A DNA stretch of 64,000 bases from CAZLIC01 sp964559535 (GTDB lineage Bacteria; Pseudomonadota; Alphaproteobacteria; Rhodobacterales; Rhodobacteraceae), in NCBI GenBank assembly GCA_964559535.1, contig CAZLIC010000016.1, forward strand, positions 5,066-69,065, given 5' to 3'. Shown piece by piece: positions 1-9,422 of the stretch (position 1 is its first letter; each line of letters opens with the position of its first letter). Below the pieces are notes generated by a model. The model was given only the letters and a program-made list of their open reading frames with translations. It searched no databases and was not told the origin of the DNA. Position numbers and translations under genes: made by a program.

Positions 1-2
1 TG

Positions 3-404
3 GAACGGGCACGGCAGTTCGACCCGGCATCACGGCTGGACCACTGGACCTTCTCCATCCTTGCCTCGATCTGGCAGAACGAGGTGCGGCGCAGGATGGC
101 CTTCGGGCGCGCCGCCAGCCGTGCCCTGTCCGAGCCGGATTTCCTGCAGGGACTGTCGGCCGAAGATGCCATGACGGCCCGGCAGGCCGCTGCCATGGTT
201 GACAAGCTGCCCGACGCGCAGCGCGAGGTCGTGGGCCTGGTGTATTTCGAAGGCTTCACCTACCGCGAAGCGGCCGAGACGCTGGGCATTCCGGTTGGCA
301 CGGTGACCAGCCGCCTGAACACGGCGCGTCTGGCCTTGCAGCGGCTGTTGCGCGCGCAGGCCACATCACAACAACCCGGAAAAACCGCGGGGCAAGACCG
401 ATGA
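3..404 (+). CDS. ECF-type RNA polymerase sigma factor, 5' end outside the window
   Basis: This is the C-terminal part of an extracytoplasmic-function sigma factor; the reading frame is open from the first bases, so the start lies upstream. The visible protein has the end of region 2 (a WxNEVRR-like segment) and a complete region 4 helix-turn-helix (PDAQREVVGLVYFEGFTYRE, then a GIPVGTVTSRL recognition helix). Its stop overlaps the next start by ATGA, and the next gene encodes a membrane anti-sigma factor. That is the usual sigma/anti-sigma pairing, so activity is probably controlled by release from the membrane. The inducing signal cannot be read from the sequence. Confidence 0.9.
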   Translation, partial: ERARQFDPASRLDHWTFSILASIWQNEVRRRMAFGRAASRALSEPDFLQGLSAEDAMTARQAAAMVDKLPDAQREVVGLVYFEGFTYREAAETLGIPVGTVTSRLNTARLALQRLLRAQATSQQPGKTAGQDR

Positions 405-1192
405 AGCAATCCTCTCATTTCGACGATGCCGTTCTGCGGCGCTATCTGTCGGGCGGCGCCAGCCCGGTCGAGGCGCAGGCCATCGAAACCGCCGCGGGGC
501 GCGATGACGACCTTGCCGAACGCCTGCACGCGCTGGACCCGATGGCGCGGCTTCTGGCCCCGGCCGCTGACGCGCTGCTGACGGCCGCTCCGGTTGACCG
601 CATGCAGATGCACCTGGCCCGCCTGCAGGGGCAGCGAAGCTGGGTGCGCTGGCAACGCCTTGGTGCCTTTGCCGCCGCGGCAGTGGCCGCCGTGCTGCTG
701 GTCACGGTCGGACTGACCTGGTTGCCGCGGCCCGGCACACCTGCGTCCGAAACCGCCGCCGCGCCGATGCCGTGGTCACAGGCCGTGGCCGCCTATGTGC
801 GGCTGATGACGCCCGAGACCTTCCGCACGGCACCGATGACCGGCCCGCAGCTGGCGGCGGCCACGGCGCAGGCCTCGGCGGCCACGGGAACCGATGTCGC
901 CGCCATCGTCACGGCCCTGCCCGACATGACGCTGGCGCGGGTCGAACTGCTCAACCTGGGCGGGCAGCCGCTGGTGCAGCTTGGCTTTCTCGATGGCCAG
1001 GGGCGCGTCGTGGCGGTCTGCCTGCTGGCGCGGGCCGCGCCGCCGCCCGCGCCGGCCGGGCTGCGCCAGGGCAGGGCGTTCGACCTGGATTTCCTGACGT
1101 GGGACCGCGGGGCGACCGGACTTCTGGTCATCGGTGCGGCGCCACCCGAGGTCCTGGGCGGCATCGCCCGCCGTCTTGGCGCCCCCGCCTGA
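401..1192 (+). CDS. membrane-anchored anti-sigma factor
   Basis: A 263-aa protein translationally coupled to the sigma factor (ATGA overlap at 401-404). Residues 1-80 are polar, with a SGGASPVEAQAIE segment resembling the anti-sigma zinc-finger/RskA N-terminus but without a clear HxxxCxxC motif. One strong transmembrane helix lies at about residues 88-107. The C-terminal ~150 residues would be periplasmic and carry the RskA-like ending. By context it should bind and hold the upstream sigma factor. The lack of zinc ligands suggests a non-zinc anti-sigma domain. Confidence 0.8.
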   Translation: MKQSSHFDDAVLRRYLSGGASPVEAQAIETAAGRDDDLAERLHALDPMARLLAPAADALLTAAPVDRMQMHLARLQGQRSWVRWQRLGAFAAAAVAAVLLVTVGLTWLPRPGTPASETAAAPMPWSQAVAAYVRLMTPETFRTAPMTGPQLAAATAQASAATGTDVAAIVTALPDMTLARVELLNLGGQPLVQLGFLDGQGRVVAVCLLARAAPPPAPAGLRQGRAFDLDFLTWDRGATGLLVIGAAPPEVLGGIARRLGAPA

Positions 1193-1201
1193 CACAGCGC
1201 G

Positions 1202-1915
1202 CTACGCCAGCGAAATGCTCACGCGGCGGTTCTGCCGCCCCTTCTTCTCGATCCGGCCGATCTCGACCCGCCCGATCTCGGCGGTGCGCCCCACATGGGT
1301 GCCGCCGCAAGGCTGCAGGTCCACCTGCGCCGCACCTTGCCCGATGCGCACCAGACGCACGCGGCCCTGACCCATGGGCGGCATCACCGACAGGGTCTTG
1401 ACCAGCCCCGGGTTGGCCAGCAGGTCGTCGTCGCTGATCCACTCATCCGTCACCGCCAGATCGCGGTCGATCAGCGCGTTCAGCGCCGCCTCGATGCGCG
1501 TGGTGTCGGCGGGTGCTTCGGGCATGTCGAAATCCAGCCGTCCGCGGCCTTCGCCGATGGCGCCACCGGTAACCGGCAGCGGTATGACGACCGACAGAAG
1601 GTGCAGCGCCGTGTGCACGCGCATGTGGCGGTGGCGGCGTTCCCAGTCCAGCCGCTGTGTCACCACAGCGCCCACCGGGGGCAGGGTCACCGGCTCGGCC
1701 GGCACCAGCGCCACGCCGCCGGCGACCTTGACTGCCGTGGCCACCGGCATGCGGCCCCCGTCCCAGTCCAGCCAGCCGCAGTCGCCCGGCTGCCCGCCGC
1801 CCGTGGCGTAGAACACGGTCCGGTCCAGCACCAGCCCGCCTTCGGGCGTATGCGCCGTCACGCGGCCCTCGGCACTGGCAAGATAGGGGTCGGATCGGAA
1901 CAGAAGTTCGGTCAT
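1202..1915 (-). CDS. AlaX-type alanyl-tRNA editing protein
   Basis: A 237-aa free-standing editing protein related to the AlaRS editing domain; such proteins deacylate Ser-tRNA(Ala) or Gly-tRNA(Ala). The two metal-binding motifs are visible: HTALH (HxxxH) in the first half and CGGTHVGRTAEIG (CxxxH) in the second. The length fits the medium AlaX class. The start overlaps the stop of the upstream channel gene by ATGA, so it is the last cistron of a three-gene operon with cysK. The link to amino-acid metabolism is loose. Confidence 0.9.
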   Translation of the reverse strand: MTELLFRSDPYLASAEGRVTAHTPEGGLVLDRTVFYATGGGQPGDCGWLDWDGGRMPVATAVKVAGGVALVPAEPVTLPPVGAVVTQRLDWERRHRHMRVHTALHLLSVVIPLPVTGGAIGEGRGRLDFDMPEAPADTTRIEAALNALIDRDLAVTDEWISDDDLLANPGLVKTLSVMPPMGQGRVRLVRIGQGAAQVDLQPCGGTHVGRTAEIGRVEIGRIEKKGRQNRRVSISLA

Positions 1916-4275
1916 GCGGGCCTTTCCTTCAGCAGGGCGTTCAGCGCCTGTTCGTCCAGTGTCGCCGCCGCCGCGTCGGCCGCCTGCCGCAGCTGGAAAT
2001 CGCGCTGCGCGGCCGACAGGCAGATGCCCTCCTCGGCAAAGCGGCGGGCGATCTGGTGGTTGATCTCGGACCGCACCTCGGGGCTGAAGTTCACATCCCG
2101 CAGGATCAGCCGGATCTCGAAGGTCATCACCTCGGGGCCGAAACCGGTGAACACCACGATGGGCGTGGGGTTCAGCAACGCCATCGGCTGATCGGCCGCA
2201 ATCTCGCGCAGCACGCGGTCCACCACGCGGCTGTCCTCGGTAAAGGGCACAGCCACGGGCACCACCAGCCGCCCCGACAGGCTGAAGCGCGTCCAGTTCG
2301 TGACACGCCCCGTCACCAGGTCGGCGTTCGGCACAATCACATCGGCACGGTCAAAGGTCTGGATGCGGGTGGACCGCACCGAAATCGCCTTCACGATCCC
2401 CGACACCGGGCCCACCTCGATCCAGTCGCCCTCGCTGACCGGGCGCTCGATCAACAGGATGATGCCCGACACGAAGTTCGACACGATGGTCTGCAGTCCG
2501 AAACCGATGCCCACCGACAGCGCCCCGGCCACGATGGCCAGCCCCGACAAATCGATCCCCGCGGCGTTGATGGCGGCCAGCGCGGCCAGGAAGATGCCGA
2601 CATAGCCTGTGCCCGACACCACGGCGTTCTGTCCGCCGGGGTCCAGCCGGGTCTTGGGCAGGACAGTGGATTTCAGCGCCCCCTGCAGCAGCCGCGTGGC
2701 GCCATAGCCCAGGGCAAAGACCGCCGCAAAGACAAGGAAACTGCCGGGCGAGATGCGCGCCCCGCCCAAGGTAAAGCCCTCGCGCACACGGGCGTAGATC
2801 TCCACGATGTCCGACCCGCGCACCCCCCAGATCAGCGCGAACAAGGGCATCGACAGCACCGTCAGCGCAAACCCGGTCAGGACCGGCCCAAGCCCGTCGC
2901 GCGCGGCTTCTCCCCCGGTGATCCAGGCAAAGACCTCGGCCGACAGCTGCTGCAGCACCAGGATCAGGCCCGCCAGCCCCAGCGACAGGGCCATCGGATA
3001 GACGATGCCATGCCCCGCAGGCAGGTAACCCACGGCGCCCAGCAAGGGCCCGGCCGCGCCTGTGGCGATGGAAAGCCGCGCAAGCAATCCGACGATGCGG
3101 TCACGATAGGTCAGGGGCTCGTCCGGGTTGTGTGCCGATGCAACGCGGGCGCGAATGACAAAGCCCAGCCGCACCAGCACCAGACCGGTCACGGCAATGC
3201 CCGGAAACATCAGCGTGGCCGCCGCAGCATCGTCCAGCCGAAGCGGGTCGAACAGGACGCGGCGCACAACCTCGACGGCGCACAACAGGCCCAGCAGCAG
3301 CGTCCATACCCAGCCCCGGCCGTGCCTTGTGCCGACAAAGGGTCCGGTGCCGTCGTCGGGGAACAGGCGGAAGGCCAGCCAGCGCGCAAAGAACAGCACC
3401 AGCCCCGCGACAAGAATGCCGTCCAGCAGGGTCTGCATCTGCGGCCCCGGAATGCCGGTGATGCGGATTGCGGCGACCAGCGCATGCAGCCCGCTCAGCG
3501 GCACCAGGATCTGCCCCAGCGAGGCGGCAAAGGCCAGCACCCGCCGCCTTGGCAGCGATGCCCCCGCCATCAGCTCGGCCGGCAGCGCATCGAACCAGCG
3601 CCGCCCCCGCCACAACAGCAGCACCGCCAGAACCGTCAGCCCCACAGCCCCCGGCAGACGCGCCACCACCGCGGCGCGGCGCTCGGCATCGGTCACCGGG
3701 CTCAGCGCCTCGCTTCCCAGTTTCAAAAGCTCGTTCCGCAGGGCCGTCAGCCCCGCCGCCCAGTTCGCCGGGTTCAGCGGCGACGGCAGCAGGCGCGTCA
3801 GTGCCGCCGCCTGCCGTTCGCGCAATTGCCGGTCGATCTCGCGGATCAGGCCGTCCGCGCGGCTGTAGGCCTCTTCTGCGGCAATCACCGGTGACTGCAA
3901 CTGCAGCAACTGTTCGGTCAGGGCGCGGCGGCGTTCGGCGATCTCGGGCGCATCGACCGCGCCGTCAACGGGCGCGGGGCCCAGCGCAGCGATCTGACCG
4001 CGCAATGTGGTAATGCGGGCGCCGTTCTCGCCCTGCGCGGCCAGAAAGGCAGCGCGCCAGTCGGCCACCCGTCCGCGCACCTGTTCCAGCAGCGGAACCG
4101 AGGCGATGCCCCCCGCCACCAGCGATTCCGCCCGTCCGGCCACGGTGTTCCAGGCGCCATAGTCCAGCGACGTGCCCTGCTGTGCCAAGGCGGGCACCAC
4201 GGCCAGCCAAAGCGCGGCCAGCCAAAGCACGGCCAGACGGGCCGCCAGGTGCCCGCGCAGGCGCAGACCCGTCAT
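1912..4275 (-). CDS. MscS-family mechanosensitive channel with DUF3772 domain
   Basis: A 787-aa inner-membrane protein starting at the ATG at 4275, which overlaps the cysK stop by ATGA; a longer open frame reaching 4491 runs inside cysK and is rejected. It begins with a signal-like hydrophobic stretch (LAVLWLAALWLAVVPALAQ). A coiled, alanine- and glutamine-rich periplasmic region of DUF3772 type follows, then about ten membrane segments. The C-terminal MscS pore and beta domain contains GIGFGLQTIVSNFVSGIIL and ERPVSEGDWIEVG. It probably releases small solutes on hypo-osmotic shock. The substrate is unknown. Confidence 0.9.
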   Translation of the reverse strand: MTGLRLRGHLAARLAVLWLAALWLAVVPALAQQGTSLDYGAWNTVAGRAESLVAGGIASVPLLEQVRGRVADWRAAFLAAQGENGARITTLRGQIAALGPAPVDGAVDAPEIAERRRALTEQLLQLQSPVIAAEEAYSRADGLIREIDRQLRERQAAALTRLLPSPLNPANWAAGLTALRNELLKLGSEALSPVTDAERRAAVVARLPGAVGLTVLAVLLLWRGRRWFDALPAELMAGASLPRRRVLAFAASLGQILVPLSGLHALVAAIRITGIPGPQMQTLLDGILVAGLVLFFARWLAFRLFPDDGTGPFVGTRHGRGWVWTLLLGLLCAVEVVRRVLFDPLRLDDAAAATLMFPGIAVTGLVLVRLGFVIRARVASAHNPDEPLTYRDRIVGLLARLSIATGAAGPLLGAVGYLPAGHGIVYPMALSLGLAGLILVLQQLSAEVFAWITGGEAARDGLGPVLTGFALTVLSMPLFALIWGVRGSDIVEIYARVREGFTLGGARISPGSFLVFAAVFALGYGATRLLQGALKSTVLPKTRLDPGGQNAVVSGTGYVGIFLAALAAINAAGIDLSGLAIVAGALSVGIGFGLQTIVSNFVSGIILLIERPVSEGDWIEVGPVSGIVKAISVRSTRIQTFDRADVIVPNADLVTGRVTNWTRFSLSGRLVVPVAVPFTEDSRVVDRVLREIAADQPMALLNPTPIVVFTGFGPEVMTFEIRLILRDVNFSPEVRSEINHQIARRFAEEGICLSAAQRDFQLRQAADAAAATLDEQALNALLKERPA

Positions 4276-5306
4276 GTATCGGCGAAAACGGAAGGAATGG
4301 CGCGCGGCGCGCGATCCAGCCAATCGGGCACCGGCAGGCCCTTTTCCTTCAGGAACGCGGGGTTGTACAGCTTGGACTGATAGCGGCTGCCATAGTCGCA
4401 CAGGATGGTCACGATGGTGTGCCCCGGACCCATCGCCTTTGCCATGCGGATGGCCCCGGCGATGTTGATGCCGGTGGACCCGCCCATGCACAGCCCTTCA
4501 TCCTTCAACAGGTCGAACACAATGGGCAGCGCCTCGGCATCGGGTATGCGCCAGCTGAAATCGGGCTTGAAGCCGTCCAGGTTCGCCGTGATGCGGCCCT
4601 GACCGATGCCTTCGGTGATGGACGACCCGGGGCTTTCCAGCACGCCCTCGGTGTAGAAGCTGTGCAGCGCCGCGCCTTCCGGGTCGGCCAGGCCGATCTT
4701 CACACCCTTCGGCTGCAACGCCAGGGCCACGCCCGCCAGCGTGCCGCCCGACCCGACCGCGCAGATGAACCCGTCAACCTTGCCCTGCGTCTGCTCCCAA
4801 ACCTCGGGTCCGGTCGTTTCCACATGCGCCTGCCGGTTCGCCACGTTGTCAAACTGGTTGGCCCAGATCGCCCCGTTCGGCTCGGTGCGCGCCAGCTCCT
4901 CGGCCAGGCGGCCGGAATAGCGGACATAGTTGTTCGGGTTGCGGTAGGGCGCCGCGGGCACCTGCACCAGCTCGGCCCCGGCCAGCCGCAGCATGTCCTT
5001 CTTTTCCTGGCTCTGCGTCTCGGGGATCACGATCACCGTGCGGAACCCCATGCTGGCGCCCACCAGCGCCAGCCCGATTCCGGTGTTCCCCGCCGTGCCT
5101 TCCACAATCGTGCCGCCCGGCCGCAGTTCGCCCCGCGCCACGGCATCGCGGATGATGTACAGCGCCGCACGGTCCTTCACCGACTGGCCGGGGTTCAGGA
5201 ACTCGCACTTGCCCAGGATCTCGCAGCCGGTCAGTTCGCTGGCCTTGCGCAGGCGGATCAGCGGCGTCTGCCCGATGGCATCGGCAAGGTCGGATGACAG
5301 GCGCAT
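4272..5306 (-). CDS. cysK: cysteine synthase A (O-acetylserine sulfhydrylase)
   Basis: A 344-aa PLP enzyme that makes cysteine from O-acetylserine and sulfide. The PLP lysine is in NPGQSVKDRA (Lys44), the substrate loop is EGTAGNTGIGLAL, and the phosphate cradle is GSGGTLAG. The length matches the longer alphaproteobacterial CysK group, which has an extra C-terminal segment. It is the first gene of the cysK-channel-alaX operon on the minus strand, joined by 4-bp overlaps. A cystathionine beta-synthase-like role is possible, but no CBS domain is present. Confidence 0.92.
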   Translation of the reverse strand: MRLSSDLADAIGQTPLIRLRKASELTGCEILGKCEFLNPGQSVKDRAALYIIRDAVARGELRPGGTIVEGTAGNTGIGLALVGASMGFRTVIVIPETQSQEKKDMLRLAGAELVQVPAAPYRNPNNYVRYSGRLAEELARTEPNGAIWANQFDNVANRQAHVETTGPEVWEQTQGKVDGFICAVGSGGTLAGVALALQPKGVKIGLADPEGAALHSFYTEGVLESPGSSITEGIGQGRITANLDGFKPDFSWRIPDAEALPIVFDLLKDEGLCMGGSTGINIAGAIRMAKAMGPGHTIVTILCDYGSRYQSKLYNPAFLKEKGLPVPDWLDRAPRAIPSVFADT

Positions 5307-5358
5307 GGGCTCGCTCCTTTTCGGCTTGCGTCAGGCATAGGCGCCGCATGGGCGGAAC

Positions 5359-6753
5359 TCAAGTCTGGCTGCTCAGCGCCCAGGCATCCACCGGCGCCGA
5401 TCGCCCCCGCAGCGCCAGCCCCGGGCAGGCGGTGAACCCCGCCAGCGCCACATCGCCCGCCTCGGCCCGCACCCGCGCCGCCAGGGCCTCGCTGATCACC
5501 ACCCGCGCCCCGACCTGGCGTGTCGCCGCCTCCAGCCGCGAGGCCACGTTCACGGTGTCGCCGACCACGGCAAATTCCAGCCGCCGCGACGGGCCCACGT
5601 CGCCCACGGTGGCCCGCCCGAAATGCACCCCCACCGAAACGCGCAAGCCTGCCCGCAGCGCATCGACCGCCACCACCACCGCCCGGGCGGCGCGCACCGC
5701 ATTGGCCGCATCGCCCGGCTCCGGCACCGGCGTGCCGAAGGTCGCCATCACCCCGTCGCCCAGATACTTGTCCAGCGTGCCGCCATGGTCGAACACGATG
5801 GTCTCGATGACCGCATAGTACCGCTTCAGGAAGGCCAGCACCTCGGTCTCGCCATGCGTCTCGGCGTATTCGGTGAACCCCACCAGATCGACGAACATCA
5901 CCGCAATCTCCTGGCTTTTCGGCGCCAGCGCATCGGACGACGCACGCGCCAGCCGGTCCACGATGGTGGGCGCAAAATAGCGTGACAGGTTCTCGCGCTC
6001 GGCCGCCAGCCGGGCTTGCCGCAAGAGCAGCTGGTTCGACCGCCAGCCCTTCAGCGTCAGCGCCCCGGCGACAATCACGAACACCAGCGCCTCCTGCACC
6101 CGCAGGGTCCACTGCACCGCGTTCAGGTTCACAAACCCCAGGACGTCGGTGTTGCCCAGCGTTTCTGCCACCAGCCGGGCGGCCTCGTCGGCCACCGGAT
6201 ACTCGGCCCCGAACAGATCCACCGCCAGCACCGCCAGCAGCCACAGCCCCGCCGCCGTCAGGCCCACCGTCCACACCGTGCGCCAGGAATAGGCCAGCGT
6301 CGCCAGGGCCAACACCAGGTAAAGGTACTGGAACGTCCCCCAGCGAAACCCGAAGGCCGTGGGGGCGGCCACCGACGCAAACGGGTTCGGCACCACCGCA
6401 AGGAAGATCAGCAGCACGATGTCGAACAGGATCATCGCCAGTTCCGGCAAGGACCGCCCGATGCGCGCAAAGCGCGCGCGCAACCGACCGCTGAACCAGA
6501 ACAGCGCCAGCATCGCCTCGTAGTACACCACGCCCCAGTGCGGGTTCAGGAACGGCAGGAACAGCGCGATGATGACCACCGCCGTGTCCCGGCCCACCGA
6601 GGCAATGCGGCGGCCGATGCGCTGCTCGTCCAGCAGCGCCTGCCGCAGCACCGGGTCGGTGGCAATCATCTCGGCCTCGGCATCGGCGGTGGCCAGCACG
6701 CGGGGCAGGAATTTCCAACGCTGCCGTCGCAGTTGGTCTGGGGCAAAGGTCAT
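5359..6753 (-). CDS. class III adenylate/guanylate cyclase with membrane N-terminus
   Basis: A 464-aa protein. Residues 1-250 hold about six hydrophobic membrane segments. After a short linker comes a class III catalytic domain with the metal-binding aspartates in VMFVDLVGF and KYLGDGVMATFG, and the transition-state region GDTVNVASRLE. The domain order (membrane part, then one cyclase domain) is common in alphaproteobacteria, and the protein should work as a dimer making cAMP. Specificity for ATP or GTP cannot be decided here. It stands alone between cysK and an RbsD-like gene. Confidence 0.9.
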   Translation of the reverse strand: MTFAPDQLRRQRWKFLPRVLATADAEAEMIATDPVLRQALLDEQRIGRRIASVGRDTAVVIIALFLPFLNPHWGVVYYEAMLALFWFSGRLRARFARIGRSLPELAMILFDIVLLIFLAVVPNPFASVAAPTAFGFRWGTFQYLYLVLALATLAYSWRTVWTVGLTAAGLWLLAVLAVDLFGAEYPVADEAARLVAETLGNTDVLGFVNLNAVQWTLRVQEALVFVIVAGALTLKGWRSNQLLLRQARLAAERENLSRYFAPTIVDRLARASSDALAPKSQEIAVMFVDLVGFTEYAETHGETEVLAFLKRYYAVIETIVFDHGGTLDKYLGDGVMATFGTPVPEPGDAANAVRAARAVVVAVDALRAGLRVSVGVHFGRATVGDVGPSRRLEFAVVGDTVNVASRLEAATRQVGARVVISEALAARVRAEAGDVALAGFTACPGLALRGRSAPVDAWALSSQT

Positions 6754-6804
6754 GTGCGCCTCGGGATCGGGTGCCCGCAGGGTGCCAGACCGGGGGCGCC
6801 TTGG

Positions 6805-6826
6805 GTAGGGCGGGGTTCACCCCGCC
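6805..6826. repeat. single REP-like unit with GTAG head
   Basis: A GTAG tetranucleotide is followed by a 7-bp hairpin (GGCGGGG, loop TTCA, CCCCGCC). These 22 bases are identical to 22576-22597 and to the reverse complement of 22547-22568. The unit touches the stop codon of the RbsD/FucU gene at 6827. The architecture is that of REP elements mobilised by RAYT transposases; no such transposase is in the window. Confidence 0.75.
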
Positions 6827-7288
6827 TTAGGTGCCCAGGTCCGGCAGGGTCACGACGCCCTTCTTCAGGATGAAACAGCCATAGGGCCCGCTGTCGGCCG
6901 TGCGCACAATGGCAAAGGCCCTGCGCGCAGCGGCATAGAAATCGAACCGCTCCACCGCCTGCATGGCCACGGGCCGCCCCTCGGCCGCGTCAATCACCGC
7001 CTGCATCCGCGCAAACACCGGCACCACGCCGTCGGGGTTGCCCACCACATGCATCCGCGTCACCGGCGCGGGCACGAAGGTATCCAGCGGCATCAGGCTC
7101 AGGATCGCGCGCGCCGCCGCGGGAATATCGCATCCCGCCATGTCCACCAGCCGGCCGTGGGTCGTGTCGGCGGCAATGCTGGCGGCCGGGTGGTTCACGT
7201 CGCAGATCACCAGATCGTCGCCATGCCCCATCAGCATCAGCACATGGACGATCTCGGCCGAAAGCCGCTGGTCGATCCCTTTCAGCAC
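6827..7288 (-). CDS. RbsD/FucU-family sugar mutarotase (copy 1)
   Basis: A 153-aa cytoplasmic protein of the RbsD/FucU family, which interconverts pyranose/furanose forms or alpha/beta anomers of ribose- or fucose-like sugars. The N-terminus MLKGIDQRLSAEIVHVLMLM and the MGHGDDLVICDVNHP segment, with the catalytic-type histidine, are typical. Two GTG codons (7291 and 7288) compete as starts; 7288 is chosen because it gives the same N-terminus as the paralogue at 18521. It follows the two permease genes on the same strand, so it probably acts on the sugar they import. Confidence 0.88.
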   Translation of the reverse strand: MLKGIDQRLSAEIVHVLMLMGHGDDLVICDVNHPAASIAADTTHGRLVDMAGCDIPAAARAILSLMPLDTFVPAPVTRMHVVGNPDGVVPVFARMQAVIDAAEGRPVAMQAVERFDFYAAARRAFAIVRTADSGPYGCFILKKGVVTLPDLGT

Positions 7289-7360
7289 CACCGCCCCCGA
7301 TTCATGAAGAAATCGCTAACGCGACCGCGCAACGCATTGATTTCATTGACATGACATACG

Positions 7361-7377
7361 TGTCCCACGCTGGGACA
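7361..7377. repeat. 17-bp TGTCCCA-N3-TGGGACA palindrome
   Basis: TGTCCCACGCTGGGACA is a perfect inverted repeat with 7-bp arms. It directly abuts the stop codon of the permease gene ending at 7378. The same arms with a different central base occur at 34102-34118. It has no T-run, so it is more likely a protein-binding site or small repeat than a terminator. Confidence 0.6.
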
Positions 7378-8310
7378 TCACTTCACCGCCCCCGCGGCCA
7401 TGCCCTTGATGATGTAGCGCTCCAGCACCACGCCGATCACCACCAGCGGCAGGATCGCGGCGGTGGACAGCGCCGCCATCGACCACCAGGAAATCCCCTG
7501 GCTGCCGGTCTGCGATGCCACCATCACCGGCAGCGTGTTGGCATAGGTCGAGGTCAGGAGTGCCGCGAAGAAGTATTCGTTCCAGGTCAGCACAAGGCTC
7601 AGGATGAAGGCCGCCACCATGCCGGGCAGCGCGATGGGCAGGATGATCGTCAGGAACGCCCCCCAGATCGAAAGGCCGTCCACCAGCGCCGCCTCTTCCA
7701 GCTCGGTCGGGATCGAGGCGAACTGGTCGCGCATGATCCAGATCACGATCGGCAACACCGACAGGGTGTACAGCAGGATCAGCCCCACGCGGCTGTCCAG
7801 AAGGTCCAGCTCGCGGTACAGCACCAGGAAGGGCAGGGCCAGCACCACCGGCGGCAGGATCAGCTGCGACAGGAAGAAGAAGCTGATGTCCTGGTTCTTC
7901 ATCCAGGCCCAGCGATAGGAAAACCGCGACAGGCCATAGGCCGCCAGCGCTCCCAGCACCACCGCCAGGGTCGAGGACACCAGCGCGATCACCAGCGAAT
8001 TCATGAACCGCTTCAGGAACTCGGCCCGCACGGTGGACTCATTGCCGATGGTGTCGGGCGAAAGGCCCAGTGACCGCAGGCCCAGCCAGCTTGGGTCATA
8101 GTCCACCCAGGGCACCAGCGCGCCCTTCATCACGTTCGGCGCCATCTTGAAGCTGGTGGTGACGGTCCAGTAGATCGGGAACAGGCAGATGACCGCCCAC
8201 AGGATCAGCACGCCATAGACGGCAATCCGCCCCGACCACCACTTCACCCGGAACGCCCGGTCGGCCTCGCCGTCGCGGAAAATCTGTGTGCTGTCAGTCA
8301 TCTGCGCCAT
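7378..8310 (-). CDS. carbohydrate ABC transporter permease, MalG type
   Basis: A 310-aa inner-membrane permease with six predicted helices. The EAA loop EEAALVDGLSIWGAFLTIIL contacts the ATPase. The protein also has the long first periplasmic loop and the QTGSQGISW segment typical of MalG-like (CUT1) permeases. It overlaps the other permease by one base at 8310. Its likely partners are the Tat-exported binding protein at 14970-16607 and the ATPase at 16826-17869, both now separated from it by the puc island. The substrate is inferred only as a sugar. Confidence 0.9.
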   Translation of the reverse strand: MAQMTDSTQIFRDGEADRAFRVKWWSGRIAVYGVLILWAVICLFPIYWTVTTSFKMAPNVMKGALVPWVDYDPSWLGLRSLGLSPDTIGNESTVRAEFLKRFMNSLVIALVSSTLAVVLGALAAYGLSRFSYRWAWMKNQDISFFFLSQLILPPVVLALPFLVLYRELDLLDSRVGLILLYTLSVLPIVIWIMRDQFASIPTELEEAALVDGLSIWGAFLTIILPIALPGMVAAFILSLVLTWNEYFFAALLTSTYANTLPVMVASQTGSQGISWWSMAALSTAAILPLVVIGVVLERYIIKGMAAGAVK

Positions 8311-9422
8311 CAGGTGCGGGGCCTTGTCCAGCGGTCAGCCAGCTTCATCAGCACGGTCATGAAGATGATGATCAGGATCAGGTAGACGAAGGCCAAGAGC
8401 GTGCCGTACCCCACGTTCGACCGTTCCCGGTACTCGCGGAAGATGAAGGAGGTGACGGTGTCGGTGGCGCCGCCCGGCCCGCCCGAGGTGACGTTGATCA
8501 CGATGTCGGCCAGTTTCAGCTTGAAGATGATGCGGATCAGGATGGCCGTGATCGACACCGGCAGCATCAGCGGAAAGGTGATTTCCCAGAACGACTTCCA
8601 CCCCGTGGCGCCGTCCACCCGGCTGGCTTCCTGCAGCTCTTTCGGGATCGCCTGCAGCCCGGCCAGCAGCATGATCATCATGAACGGAATGTAGGTCCAG
8701 GCGTCCATCGCCATGATGGTCAGCTTGGCGGTCCAAGGGTCGCCGAAGAAGCTGGGGTTGTCCACGCCCAGGGCCCGCGCCAGCCGCGCCAGCGGCCCGA
8801 ACCGCGCCTCCAGCATCGACTTGCCGATCATCCACGACACGGCCACAGGCGACAGCATCAGCGGCAGAAGGAAGGCCACCCGGAAGAACTTCCGCGCCCG
8901 GATCTGCCCGGCCAGGATCAGCGCCAGGCCGAAGGCTATGGCGTATTCCACCAGGATCGCGGCGGTGTACCACACCATGTTGCCCAACGCGTTCCAGTAA
9001 AACGGGTCGTGCCACATCTGCACGATGTTGGCGACGCCGTTGAACCGGCGGCCGTCGGGGCTGGACAGGTTCCAGTCCGACAGCCCGATCAGCACGCCGA
9101 ACAGCAGCGGAAACACGGTCAGCGACACCACGAACAGCGCCGCGGGCAGCACGAACAGCACCCGTTTGCCTTGCTCGCCGCGCACCAGCACCTGCGCCCA
9201 GCACAATGCCACCGCCCAGGTGCAATAGGCGTAAAGCGTCGGCCGCCAGTTGGCAAAGCCGAAGTCCTGCCAGCCCAGCACCTGCGCCGTCTGTGCCGCC
9301 GCGATGGCCAGCAGCAGGATGCCCGAGCCCCAGACGATCCCCTGCCCGAACCGCCTGCGTGCGATCGAGATGTCGTCGTTCGTGACGATATGGAGAAGGT
9401 CGCCGTTGCTCATGGCTGACAT
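8310..9422 (-). CDS. carbohydrate ABC transporter permease, MalF type
   Basis: A MalF-like permease of about 370 aa with an extra N-terminal hydrophobic block (eight or so helices) and the EAA loop QEASRVDGATGWKSFWEITF. The start could be the ATG at 9422 (MSAMSNGD) or at 9413 (MSNGD); neither has a strong ribosome site, and 9422 is used here. An open frame back to 9464 is less likely. The 13-base motif CTGACATGTTAGC overlaps the start and recurs in the promoter region of the matching binding protein at 16751. It pairs with the downstream permease. Confidence 0.88.
   Translation of the reverse strand: MSAMSNGDLLHIVTNDDISIARRRFGQGIVWGSGILLLAIAAAQTAQVLGWQDFGFANWRPTLYAYCTWAVALCWAQVLVRGEQGKRVLFVLPAALFVVSLTVFPLLFGVLIGLSDWNLSSPDGRRFNGVANIVQMWHDPFYWNALGNMVWYTAAILVEYAIAFGLALILAGQIRARKFFRVAFLLPLMLSPVAVSWMIGKSMLEARFGPLARLARALGVDNPSFFGDPWTAKLTIMAMDAWTYIPFMMIMLLAGLQAIPKELQEASRVDGATGWKSFWEITFPLMLPVSITAILIRIIFKLKLADIVINVTSGGPGGATDTVTSFIFREYRERSNVGYGTLLAFVYLILIIIFMTVLMKLADRWTRPRT

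Noticed and set aside
2056..3894. 612-codon open frame on the plus strand opposite the MscS-type gene
   Set aside because: It is antisense to a clear channel gene, its product is a low-complexity string rich in Arg, Gln, Pro and His, and it has no family match. Such frames arise from codon bias at high GC.
4276..4491. N-terminal extension of the MscS-type protein
   Set aside because: The extra 72 codons lie inside cysK and look non-natural; the ATG at 4275 gives a signal-like N-terminus and an ATGA overlap.
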